This document shows positions 46,421 through 56,071 of a DNA stretch of 64,000 nucleotides, one piece after another. Both the position numbers and the translations under genes were made by a program. The stretch is from assembly GCF_963675165.1 (NCBI RefSeq), contig NC_087389.1:5182120-5246119 (forward strand). Reading direction: 5' to 3'. Source of the stretch: Halichondria panicea. Taxonomy: Eukaryota > Porifera > Demospongiae > Suberitida > Halichondriidae. The stretch's first letter is position 1, and the number at the start of each line of letters is the position of its first letter. The notes under the pieces were generated by a model. That model was given only the letters and a program-made list of their open reading frames with translations. It made no database searches and was not told the origin of the DNA.

Positions 46421-46690
46421 TCAATGACCCTTTACCTGTTTGGCTTTTAATAACTTTACCTGCGGCTTTGTGTCAATGCATAATTAATATGTTATTTAAA
46501 TGACCCTTTACCTGTGGTTTGTGTCAACGCATAATTAATATGTTATTTAAATGACCCTTTACCTGTGGTTGGTGTCAACGCATAATTAATATGTTATTTA
46601 AATGACCCTTTACCTGTGGCTTTGTGTCAATGCATAATTAATATGTTATTTAAATGACCCTTTACCTGTGGCTTTGTGTCAATGCATCAA
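46421..46690. repeat. ~52-bp tandem repeat just downstream of HEMK1 stop
   Basis: About five units contain TGTCAATGCATAATTAATATG, TTATTTAAATGACCC and TTTACCTGTGGC. The array starts about 30 bp after the stop codon, so it probably lies in the HEMK1 3' UTR. Confidence 0.85.
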
Positions 46691-47889
46691 TCTTACGCTA
46701 TAATAATTATCACAGTGTTATGCGTATAAATGTGAGTGATGTAACTTTACTTAGGGGTATGCCTACATGATTATATACGTATAATGTGACATTTGTGGTG
46801 CAATTTACATAGATAAAATTATACTCGCAAAACATTCCTATGCAGGGACTAAGTACATAGTTAGGGTATAGGTAGGTGTTCGGTAATATAGGGATATAAG
46901 ATAAGGGGTTGGGATAACAAGTTAGGGATATGTTATACCTTAAGATTAAATCCGTGACATATTTTCACAGGTACTGTTTAAGCACATTGTTTTTGAGGTT
47001 ATTAGGTATAATTATAATGGTAAGAGTTAGGTCTAGGTTAGGGGTAAAGGTAAAAGGTTATAGCTAGGGCAAATGTTAGTTATACGTAATGTGTACTTAA
47101 TGTAAGGATAGTAAATTGTATGGCCATCATCCATCAATGATGTAAAACTTTAGGCACATGATAATTATAATTATGTATAATTATAGTGGATATTATATAG
47201 CGTGGGTACTATATAGACCATGCATGTTATGACTGGTAGTTTTGAGTCACAGTTGTGTGTATCGACATTATATATAGTTTTGACTTACTGTGTAATGTGT
47301 ATACATAAACGTTCATGCACATTAAGTTTATATACTGGTATTTTGATCCATAAGTGTGACATTATATATACACATGCAGTAATGTTGACTTTGTGTGCAA
47401 TGTGTGTATAGTGACAGAGCATGTTATGCACATTCATACATGCATGACAGACGTGTATATATAATTATACTGGACAGTGGTATTTTGACCCAGTGGTTGG
47501 GTGCAAGTGACACAGTTGACAAAAAGTGTCTGATAAAGTGTGCGCATGTGTATAGTTATGCATGCTATGCACATTACAACGTGTACCTAATTAATACATG
47601 ATTATTGTGATAATTTGTGACTTACTCTATGCGTGTATAATAAAACTGTAAGTATGAACAGCCAATCTTGTACTGCTCTCTCCATTTTACAGCTGCTAAA
47701 CATACTAGCATAGCAGGCAGAGGAAGTCCGATGAGTACCTCACGATTAGGCTGAATTGAGTTAACATGCATCAATGAGTTAAATTTTGTACACGACCAAG
47801 CCTATAATCGACGTACTCATGTCATACCTCCTCTGCATAGCAGGGGACCCATGCATGACCACGGAAGCACCTGCATGTGTATGCATCGT

Positions 47890-48038
47890 ATAGCGGGTAT
47901 ATTTCGAGGGTATAAATGTTCGGGGTTTTCGTGGATTAGGGATGTAACGCAAGCATTTATAACCCCCCGAACTTAATATCGCATGCATGCATGCTGCAAA
48001 AACGTGCTATTCCACGAAAATTAAATCCGGGAAAACCT
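47890..48038. mobile_element. MITE copy A (TATTTCGAGGGTATAAA terminus), interrupted
   Basis: It starts TATAGCGGGTATATTTCGAGGG, has TCGCATGCATGCATG in the middle, then CCACGAAAATTAA. Copy B is at 51362-51560, where the other terminus (TTATACCCTC ... CGAAATATATCC) is intact. Copy A is cut short where the hairpin at 48039 begins. Confidence 0.6.
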
Positions 48039-48188
48039 TTCCCCTTATTTAATTATGACTATACACTTGGTCTGTAAAAACACTTAGCACTAATGATTAC
48101 CATGACAACACAAACTGTTGTCATGGTAATCCATTAGTGCTAAGTGTTTTTACAGACCAAGTGTATAGTCATAATTAAATAAGGGGAA
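48039..48188. mobile_element. 150-bp hairpin MITE with ~70-nt arms
   Basis: The arms run from TTCCCCTTATTTAATTATG to the mirror CATAATTAAATAAGGGGAA. They are nearly perfect over ~70 nt with a loop of only a few bases (around CACAAAC). It appears inserted into or next to the MITE copy at 47890. Confidence 0.85.
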
Positions 48189-49610
48189 GATTTGTCAGAG
48201 CACAAGTCTCTACTCCCTAAAACAAAGCAATTTTAATACCTATATAATACCTATAATACCTCGGTGTAGTGCTTTATATAGTACACCTAGCTTAGATGAA
48301 GCATCTCCTAACATTCCCGGGAGGGGAGGGGGAATCGATGCTAAGCAATTCTACATTTAAAGGTTAATAGATTTATAAGCAGGCTAGCCTTGAACATTTT
48401 ATAGCTGGCTATAGTTCCGCACATTTGGCTAGCTCGGGTAACCACACTACACCCACACTCAATTACTGGAACCTAATCACTGGAACCACACGTACACACA
48501 TGCTACAGCTGCGCAAATATTCTGCTGGTGCATCTCACCTCACTTAAAATCAGCAACAAAAATGTTTTAAGTGTGTACTGACTAGATCTGTGTTCTTTCA
48601 TTACCATAGCTTTAATTATAAGTCCGTCGTCTGTCAAAGCAGACACTCATCATGCAAGCAAATAACAAAATAATTTGCACAAAAATATATAAACAATTAA
48701 GCATAATTATGTGGAATTCACTGGAATACTGGTCCCTATAAACAGGTGTTAAGTTCTCAGACTCCTCAAAGCTTCTTGAGCATTCCTTGACAATTGCTGA
48801 AATGGTAAGTACGAGATTCTGGGGGAAAAATACTTTGCTCCATCTATGCTTTCTTATATTTTCCTATAAGTATACATATATACGCGCAATTAAATATAAG
48901 AAGAGTGCATGCTACCAGTATAGCATCCATCCAGCAGTTCCACTTCAATTACTTAATTGCCTCCAGGATTCTTCATGGACTAGCAGCAGTCATGCATGCA
49001 TGTGTCCAAGGTGTGAAGTGGACTTCAAGAGGAGCATTTTCAGAAATGCAGCAAAAAGTTTCGTTTATATGGGGTACCTGCATGGCCAACAGATGGGTAA
49101 ATTAAATGACTCAAATCCAGAGTACAACTCCACCACAAATTCGCAATCACAATTCTGTACTTTCATTAGCTCCTGCCATGAAATCTTCAAGACAGAATGG
49201 TTTCAGGAATTATAGATCCTAAAGAATGTCCAATCAAATATCTGTTGCAGACGCACACAAGTGGCTCTCAATTACATTCTTACAACTCATATATACGTAT
49301 ACACACACCAATGAAGTTGACTACAGTAATAGAGAGTATATATAAGTATAGTGACGAATAGTAAGATATGGCAGCCAGCGTTTAGCATTCAATAGATTGA
49401 AATAACCAACTGATACAACAATACACAAGAACAAGACAGTGGAGCTGGGGCTCCCACTCACAATAGCGAACTATAATTATACAGAGCAAAAAATAAGAAC
49501 AGCTACACAGAAAGACAAGTTTATAGAATGATACTGTAACAGTCGCTAGTATAGGGAATGACTATAATTAATACAGGAAATAAACTAAACCACAAAGAGG
49601 ACTAAACTAG

Positions 49611-51202
49611 CTAATCCTGTTGGATTTTACCGTATTTTTTTTGGGGTTGGTATTTCTTGCATAATACTATAGTAGTTACTACAATTATTATCAACAATAA
49701 TATTATTAACACTCCAACTGTAATCCCTATGATCATAGCTAAATTTCCTTTAGGCTCACTCGGATTAACTCGAGCCCAGAGGCTTGCAGAGAGCAATGGC
49801 CGCGTCTTGTCAGAGATGACCAAGTTATTATCTCCAACACTTATACCAGAGGAATTCAATAACTTCAGACCACTTTGAAATGCAGTGGCATATACAGTGC
49901 TGGTTGCTGGGAATGTTCCACTCAGCTCGAGCTTTTCAAATACAGTATCAGCAGTGTGTCCGTCAACTGCATTACCACAGCTAGTAAGATTTGTTGTTTT
50001 GCAACGGACCAAGGAGCAAACTGCATAACCAAAGGAATTATCATCACGTCGCACTCCAATATACACCCCTAAGGCATAGAGCTCATTACTTCCAGCCGAT
50101 TTAATAGAATATTCTAGCGTGCAATTCAGCGTTCTATTGAGTATTTTGTTTTCACTCCTGGAAACTTGAATGACGCCATCAGAGTTTTCTAGAGGTATAA
50201 ATGTTAGGTATTTAGAGCCTCTCATCAAAATATTCTCAACATTCAACACCGTTCCATTGTGTTTAAAGCTAGTAGACGGAGTAGGAACCACAGGGAGTTC
50301 TGATATAAGTACATTTCGTACAATTTCAGATGGACTGTAACTGCTTATGAAATAATTCGCATTTCCAGATGAATAGATGCCACTTCCAGAACTGTAATAT
50401 ACTTTGGGAATACTAAAGTGCTGATTTGCAGCAAGGAAATTGACGGAGTGTTTCAATGACCAACTTTGCTGAACACCTATAGACACATAGAACGGAAAAT
50501 TGTTCCCCCAGGCTGTTGGTAAGACAAAGTTCTTCACACCCTTCTTCAATAAACAGTCTCCTGGTTCATCATAAAGGAGATCAAAGCATGTGAATGTTCC
50601 AAATGTTACTCCAAATGATGTATGGAAAGTAATGCAGTTAGAAGATGGAGCACCAGGGTCAAAGTACACCTTCTCTCCACTATACAGGTTCTGCTTGTGA
50701 TATTTGGCAATTAATGCTCCATTAGTTTCGAATACAACGTTAGTGTTGAATTGGTAGTGTCCATCGCTAGGGCATTGCTGATCACCGGCTTCACATGGCT
50801 GGACATCTCCCATGTTTGCTACCAAAACAGTCTTGACTTCGCGAGCAAGGCAACTAAGATTACGCAAAATTGGACGATCAGAAAATTCTGACTGGGTACA
50901 GGGATTGACCGGATTGTTCGATTCGGATATTTTAGGAATCTGCTCCAGGTATGGAAAAATTGATTCTTGTATTCAATTCCAAGAATACCATCTTCAGGAA
51001 ACACAACGATCTGTGCACCACCCCGATCCGTTATCTCGTTAAGAACATCTTTAAATCCATTCAAGTTGATCTCTACTCGTTGGCTACTTGATTGATTCAC
51101 ACTAAACTCAACTACTGCGGCCTTGTAAGTGGAGCCAGACTGTGCATGTGTGATATCTGCAGTAGCTAATAAAACAGCAAACAAAAACTCTAACATCTTC
51201 AC
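49611..51202 (-). pseudogene. Vanin/biotinidase-type amidase with one frameshift (disrupted or sequence error)
   Basis: This is a nitrilase-superfamily amidohydrolase of the pantetheinase/biotinidase branch, which hydrolyses pantetheine or biotin amides outside the cell. It is one exon. Residues 1-20 form a signal peptide. The glutamate of F-P-E-D-G (E70), the lysine of Y-H-K-Q-N-L-Y and the cysteine of F-T-C-F-D-L-L-Y supply the E-K-C triad, all intact. The C-terminal half has the family beta-domain, then a hydrophobic helix and a short basic tail (L-C-K-K-Y), so it is membrane-anchored rather than GPI-linked. The reading frame changes near 50962-50968: upstream codons run 51202 to ~50965, downstream codons continue in another frame to 49611. 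One missing base would explain it, since 1592 nt is one short of a multiple of three. There are no other lesions, so assembly error or recent loss are both possible. Confidence 0.85.
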
Positions 51203-51361
51203 TTTTTTCTAACAGTGGACTGATAGACGAGAGGTTGCACAATAAAAACAAAACCTCACCAGCTAGCTGCTTAAATGTACTCGAATGCCTTCTAGCTAGA
51301 CTAGCAGTGATTGGTTGGATTATACATGTAATAATATTCATAGTTTGTAAACAGGAAATAC

Positions 51362-51560
51362 CGTTATAGCAGATATGTTTCGTGGGTTGTAAATGTTAGT
51401 GGTTTTCGCTGATTAACAGCACCACGAACATTTTACACCCACGGATATAATATCGCATGCATGCATGCCAAAAGGTTGCTAGTCCACGAAAATTAACTAA
51501 CGGTCTTCCCGCGAAATTTTATACCCTCAAGCTCGAAATATATCCACTATATAGCTAGTA
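51362..51560. mobile_element. MITE copy B (GTTTCGTGGG ... CTCGAAATATATCC)
   Basis: It shares TCGCATGCATGCATG and CCACGAAAATTAA with copy A at 47890, in the same order. It lies upstream of the amidase gene. Confidence 0.6.
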
Positions 51561-52017
51561 GTAAAATCTAGGTGCAAAGTCCATAAGACAAAGTGCGCTA
51601 AACCATGCACATTCCCAGTCATATAATTATGTAAAGTGCTAAAACACCACATCTTTCAGTGAATGACAGAAAGAGGTGCTGGCGTCTGCATGTAAATAGC
51701 ATACTATGTCATTATAAGGTCAATCCATAGAGTATTAGGTATCTACTGACGTATATATATACTACTATAACCCGCTGGCCACGGCCCGGCCTTGGTTACT
51801 ATTTGTATGCCTTACTTGTCCCGGTCAATAACGCATAAGCAAACAAGCCCACTCATACTATTCGCACTATTAAATCCACACTATTCACCGAGGCAGTTAA
51901 GCAAAAAGTACATTATCTACAAAAATTAATGACAGATCTATTCACTAGTGACAATGACATGTTATGTACAATTATTATTGTCTGTACATATTATACATGC
52001 AAGATCTAGAGGTTCAG

Positions 52018-52177
52018 CAGTGGCGTAGGAAGCAATTTCTTAATGGGGGGGGGCTCTAGTTTTTTAAAAGTACGGCTATCTACATAGTGAGTTTGATAAG
52101 TCATCTCTACTGACTAATATATAGCCTCGAAAGATGGGTGGCTCCAGCCCCTGAAGCCCCCCCTTCCTACACCACTG
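52018..52177. mobile_element. 160-bp MITE with CAGTGGCGTAGGAAG termini
   Basis: Ends CAGTGGCGTAGGAAG and CTTCCTACACCACTG are inverted repeats with one mismatch. TTCAG flanks both sides (52013-52017 and 52178-52182). It has no ORF. Confidence 0.8.
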
Positions 52178-52232
52178 TTCAGTATTGGTGTCTGATGATT
52201 ATTATAATGCATATATATATACATGCACACAC

Positions 52233-52287
52233 TAACCAGAAATGTATTGACATCCACAGGCTGTGGATATCAAGACATTTCTGGTTA
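52233..52287. repeat. 55-bp hairpin
   Basis: TAACCAGAAATGTATTGACATC pairs with GATATCAAGACATTTCTGGTTA, allowing two mismatches. The CCACAG/CTGTGG centre completes a near-perfect stem. Confidence 0.75.
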
Positions 52288-52387
52288 CTATAGCTACAAC
52301 CTTCAAGCCATTTTGTAAAGCCAGCCCATTCAAAATGCAACCGTCATATTTTACCAAAGAGCAGCTCAGAGTCAAGTAGATCTACTC

Positions 52388-52842
52388 CTCACCTCACCCA
52401 GTAATGAATAGCAACTGTGGGTTACTGGCCTAGCTCCCCCCATCTAGTCAGCTCCACAGAGACAAGAAGCCGATGGATACACATGCAGTATATAAAGACT
52501 CCTATAGAGCCATGTGCAGTGGAAAGACAAGTGGTGGGTGGACCTCTAATGACCAGTTGCATGACATTGAGGACAGATTATATATAGTGTGTTTTAAAGG
52601 GGCCTCTCTTATGCCCCCAGCTGTTGTGAACAATTAGGGTCGCCACTACCTACGAGACCGTCCCTGCCACTTATGACGAGATCTGAGAAAACTGAACTAT
52701 CACAAGACTCATGTTCATTCCACCTATAGGTGTGCATGTGGTAGTGGACGTAGTATTGTCTCCAATTTTAATTCTCATTGTGAAATACCCGATCCCTACT
52801 GGTCAGTTAAATGGATCACTGAGCATGTGAAGAAAAGGCCTA
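52388..52842 (+). pseudogene. Degenerate copy of HEMK1 exon 1
   Basis: Long stretches match 37620-37980 in order: CAGTAATGAATAGCA, ACAAGTGGTGGGTGG, TTTTAAAGGGGCCTCTCTTATG, GAAATACCCGATCCCTACTGG, TTAAATGGATCACTGAGCATG. The reading frame is broken by indels and stops, and about 120 bp of unrelated sequence (about 52640-52760) is inserted. No downstream HEMK1 exons follow. It is part of a larger duplicate of the 33.6-38.0 kb region. Confidence 0.88.
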
Positions 52843-53044
52843 ACCCCAGGGTGGTATAGATTCCTTACCGTGGAATTCAAAAGTGAAGGAAAATCTATCT
52901 TTCAAGTTACTCATGCTTATACCTCAAAGTTAAATGCTTTGATGCAGTGAATGGAGAACTTTGCAGTGTTGGATCTGCCTGTTAGACAATCAATGTTGTG
53001 CATATGACATTTGTTTAAATCTAATAATTGCATGCAACTTCGTG

Positions 53045-53178
53045 CTTCGTACTACAATTGCATGAGGCCTGATTCATGGAATGACATGGTGCAGTGTGAT
53101 AGCTGTGACCAGTGGTACCACACGAAAAGTGTGTGTGTGAGGAGTCTCAAGAGCTCCATTCAGCAACTGGGAATGTAA
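53045..53178 (+). pseudogene. PHD-finger remnant
   Basis: The frame through 53086 reads N-D-M-V-Q-C-D-S-C-D-Q-W-Y-H-T-K, the second half of a C4HC3 PHD finger, then a stop at 53176. The last cysteines of the zinc finger are missing. No start or flanking domain is visible. PHD fingers of this type often travel with transposon proteins in invertebrate genomes, so this is probably a fossil of one. Confidence 0.6.
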
Positions 53179-53329
53179 AGACTGTATAAAGACTGTAAAT
53201 AACTGTTTTTGTACTTTGGAGAATGCACATTCATAATTATGTCTATATTATTATAATAAATATTACTGCTGTCGTACTGAGATTTTTTAATTAATGGGGC
53301 CCCGGGGCTTAAACTTTTAAGAGGGGGCC

Positions 53330-53510
53330 TATGTTATAGATAGTACATGGGCATGAGGTATCTATGTGTTATAGTGTCCCATATCACGAGGGCTTTGCCC
53401 GAGGGATGAGGGACACTATAACCATAGATACCGAATGCACATGTGCTAACTGATTTAGATCCCACTTTTCATTGGCTGCCTCAGGCAAGAAGTGTATCTA
53501 TAAAAGCAGC
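53330..53510. repeat. Hairpin with CGAGGGC/GCCCGAGG loop and TATA-like flank
   Basis: GGTATCTATG..TTATAGTGTCCC pairs with GGGACACTATAACCATAGATACC around the centre CGAGGGCTTTGCCCGAGG. About 50 bp further on is ATTGGCTGCC and then CTATAAAAGC. Similarly built elements occur at 62040-62180 and 62845-62935. Confidence 0.6.
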
Positions 53511-54588
53511 AAGCCTTAGCAACAGCTTTATTTTTGAAAATGTCCTGTTCTGACAAGCTAGTCTAGATGATTTCTGCTAAAAAAACCTTTGCATTGGCTT
53601 CAACGGACAAACTAGTGACTCCACCTTGTGCAGGAAGCGCTCTGCAACAAATGAGCCCAGCCTCCTCTTTATCTGCACTCAAGCCCCACCCCAGCTCAAG
53701 CTTCTCAGTAAACTGTTCTGATATGTACGTACGGCTAGCTAGCAAGGAACAGCTTGCAGCAATGCTACAGTGCACTATCGTTCCCAAAAAGACACAGGAG
53801 TCTACTGCAATTTGAAACATGGCTGCAGGATAGAAACAGAAGTCAGGAGGACAAAGTTGACAAATGCTACAAGTTGAAGGCATGCTTTCATGTTTGTGAC
53901 AATGGACCCAGAACTGTTAAAATCATTGGCTCTTAGTGTTCCTCGACAAGAAAAGATACTGGTGAACCCTACCATCAACCCAGCAAACGCTATAGAATAG
54001 TGAAAAAACTGAACAGCCATAGCTAATTATCATGCAGCTACAGCTTTATTATCATTTCTGTACATTCAAAAATAGTACTTGTACTTTATACCCTCAAGCT
54101 TATAATTCCCTGGGAAACTATGAGATTATGGCTCATAATTCCCTGCTAAACACACACAAGTGGGATCTAAATATAGTTTAAATTCTAGGGCCAACATTTT
54201 ATGACACCGGGATAAGATTCATTACCCCGGCGTAAGGGTGCATGATCGTCACCCCGGGGTAAGGGTTCTATACCAGAGGAGGTCCGACATGATCAAGTGA
54301 TGCAGTTTTTACTTATGCATATAAAATAATATATGCACAAATTGATTATCAACATACACGTAGCGAAATAAAATATCTATATAGTACCAAAAAATTTCAG
54401 CAACGATAACACACTTTAACACCAAGAATGTGGTTTTAACATATTGAAATTGCAGTTAAATCTGTGCGCACCTCTGCGAGTGAACGTCGCCGCGTTGGCG
54501 GTCCTGATTGCCAAAGTGCCTATTATTCAATCCATAATTAAGCTCTTACTCCGAGGATCCTTACCCGTTTAATATTGCTGGCACTGCA

Positions 54589-55056
54589 ATGGCGTCCAAT
54601 TCAGTTATGTTAACTGTCAATCCTACTGAAGTCACTGAAGCATTCTGGGTGCGGTGCGACCCTCCACATATACCACAACACACCATCACACACGGAAAAT
54701 GGCTTGTCTTCAAATCTCTCACAAAGCTCGACGAAGGATGGCACGAAATACGACAGGCTCTCACTGCCGGTGAATTTGGTGACGGTTGTACAGGTGCCAA
54801 GTGTTCAACCGGGCATAAAGACCCAGCAAAGCCTCAATCTACGCAAGGGGTCTTCATGGTGTATACGACTGAGGACGCCATGGATGAAGTGGGGTTGTTG
54901 CTCATACATAAGGTACGACAGACGATACGCTACAAGACTGAAGATGCCACCCACGCCGGAGTGTATGCTCATAAGGGTGACAAGAAGGTCACCTCCAAGA
55001 CACTGTACTGGAACAAAGGAGACCCCTCCTTTGAGAGCCTGTACAAGAAACGTTAA
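54589..55056 (+). CDS. UPF0696/DUF1917-like small protein (C11orf68-related), 155 aa
   Basis: A single-exon gene encoding a soluble protein without signal peptide or membrane segment. The order G-K-W-L-V-F ... D-E-G-W-H-E-I ... G-x-x-G-x-x-x-K-x-S ... V-F-M-V-Y-T-x-E-D-A-x-D-E-V ... I-R-Y-K-T-E-D-A-T-x-x-G-V-Y matches what I know of the DUF1917 family, which has an eIF4E-like fold. It is shorter than the human protein. The biochemical function of the family is not established. The start is the first ATG. It is tail-to-tail with the secreted Cys-rich gene, the two stop codons being about 200 bp apart. Confidence 0.65.
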   Translation: MASNSVMLTVNPTEVTEAFWVRCDPPHIPQHTITHGKWLVFKSLTKLDEGWHEIRQALTAGEFGDGCTGAKCSTGHKDPAKPQSTQGVFMVYTTEDAMDEVGLLLIHKVRQTIRYKTEDATHAGVYAHKGDKKVTSKTLYWNKGDPSFESLYKKR

Positions 55057-55258
55057 CATACACACTATTAAATTAAGTGACTTCAATGGTTATACCATCG
55101 AACATTCACATTTACTTTCGTTCGGTGGAGTTTTTGTTTCATTCATTTATCTATTCTATTCTACCCATATCACTTTATGACTGATTTCTTTTCAATATAA
55201 TTATTGAAAGTGTTGAATTGTAGAAATGCAAGAAAATACATTTGTGTAGAGTTAATAA

Positions 55259-56071
55259 TTATGAGTAATGTAGTGAAGTGAGAAAATGAACAATGTTGTA
55301 GTACACAGTTTCACACAAACGCCTACAGAATGACAGTGCCATGACGATGCCCCCCATACTGGTCTTGACGAGACCCCCCACACCACAGCCTTTCACCACC
55401 TCGTAGCTTTGTGAGATGGTCTCGTAATAAATCGACCAGTCCAGATTATCGGAGACGACGTACGAGCCCACGACCCAGTCTGCAGCTGGCAGGTCACACA
55501 CGGACGGTTGACTAGGTCCAGGGTTCAGATAACAACTTGAGTGGCTCTCAAAAGCCACGCGTTTAATGTGAGCGCATGTTGCAATGTGTGATGGAGGAGA
55601 TGGTTGTTGTAAGAATGGAATCAGAGACATCTGCAGACATTTAGTTACACTGTCCACCCATTTCTGTCCATTTTGTGTGAATTGAGAACGATATTTGTTG
55701 AATAATTTGCAGAATTTTAGTCCGAATGCGATAGCATAATCGTGCTCCGTTCCAAAGCAAGGGTAGCGCGCTTCAAGACAATCCTCGTACCACAAACAGT
55801 CAGTACTGCCAGTTATGTTAGTACACGGCGATACCAGTACGTTCATTTCAGACTGAAGTGTGTCTTCATAATGCGGGACTGTACAACAATCGATATCTTC
55901 GATAGAGCCTTTGCAATTGGCACCTGAGATGATTTGAGTGTAGCCAATATGCAGGCACGTAGGCCATCTGAGTTGTGTCGACATCATGCCCCCAGGCTGG
56001 GTAGGTGTAGAGCACCTGGTGCCAGTTACAAGCCAGAGAACCACACACACAGACCTCCAATTGGTATCCAT
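55259..56071 (-). CDS. Secreted cysteine-rich protein, family not recognised, 270 aa
   Basis: A single exon with an N-terminal hydrophobic signal peptide (V-C-V-V-L-W-L-V) and about 20 cysteines spaced along the chain. Recognisable local pattern: C-L-W-Y-E-D-C-L-E-A-R-Y-P-C-F, F-G-L-K-F-C-K-L-F, G-Q-K-W-V-D-S-V-T-K-C-L-Q, A-F-E-S-H-S-S-C-Y. The W-V-D...CLQ and AF-x-SH-x-x-CY spacing loosely recalls stanniocalcin-type helical secreted proteins, but this is weak. The C-terminal ~60 residues are more hydrophobic (G-G-I-V-M-A-L) and could be a membrane contact. One N-x-S/T site is clear (N-I-T). I assign no function. Confidence 0.65.
   Translation of the reverse strand: MDTNWRSVCVVLWLVTGTRCSTPTQPGGMMSTQLRWPTCLHIGYTQIISGANCKGSIEDIDCCTVPHYEDTLQSEMNVLVSPCTNITGSTDCLWYEDCLEARYPCFGTEHDYAIAFGLKFCKLFNKYRSQFTQNGQKWVDSVTKCLQMSLIPFLQQPSPPSHIATCAHIKRVAFESHSSCYLNPGPSQPSVCDLPAADWVVGSYVVSDNLDWSIYYETISQSYEVVKGCGVGGLVKTSMGGIVMALSFCRRLCETVYYNIVHFLTSLHYS

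Larger units (their letters stand above)
46691..49610. other. Intergenic region, repeats and segmental duplicate
   Basis: 46850-47090 has scattered GTTAGGG/TTAGGT words. 47215-47600 has a diverged repeat of ATGTGTATA and TGACATTATATATA words. 47820-47880 and 48290-48520 resemble 33650-33720 and 34430-34620. 47890-48040 is a MITE copy, and 48039-48188 a perfect-arm hairpin. The remainder to the amidase gene shows no recognisable gene. Confidence 0.45.
51203..54588. other. Intergenic region: MITEs, decayed HEMK1 exon, PHD remnant
   Basis: Beyond the separately listed elements it contains CACACTATT-type short repeats (51850-51890) resembling 37190-37250. A GTAAGGGT/CCCCGG repeat lies at 54200-54265, and a hairpin at 53340-53450 is followed by a TATAAAAG word. 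I see no intact gene. Confidence 0.45.

Noticed and set aside
46850-47090. Interstitial telomere-like TTAGGG stretch
   Set aside because: Words are scattered (TTAGGG, TTAGGT, TAGGGATA) and not in register; too degenerate to call a telomeric repeat.
48787-49215. 142-residue open frame in the intergenic region
   Set aside because: Composition and lack of any motif or splice context suggest chance; it lies in a repeat-containing duplicate region.
52860-52930. Possible continuation of a HEMK1 duplicate beyond exon 1
   Set aside because: No similarity to HEMK1 exons 2-9 is seen downstream; the copy ends near 52842.
54200-54265. CCCCGG/GTAAGGGT repeats as a regulatory or promoter element of the DUF1917-like gene
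   Set aside because: Only three imperfect copies about 300 bp upstream; no support beyond repetition.
54704-55180. 158-residue frame overlapping the DUF1917-like gene
   Set aside because: Out-of-frame shadow; the 54589 frame has the family motifs.
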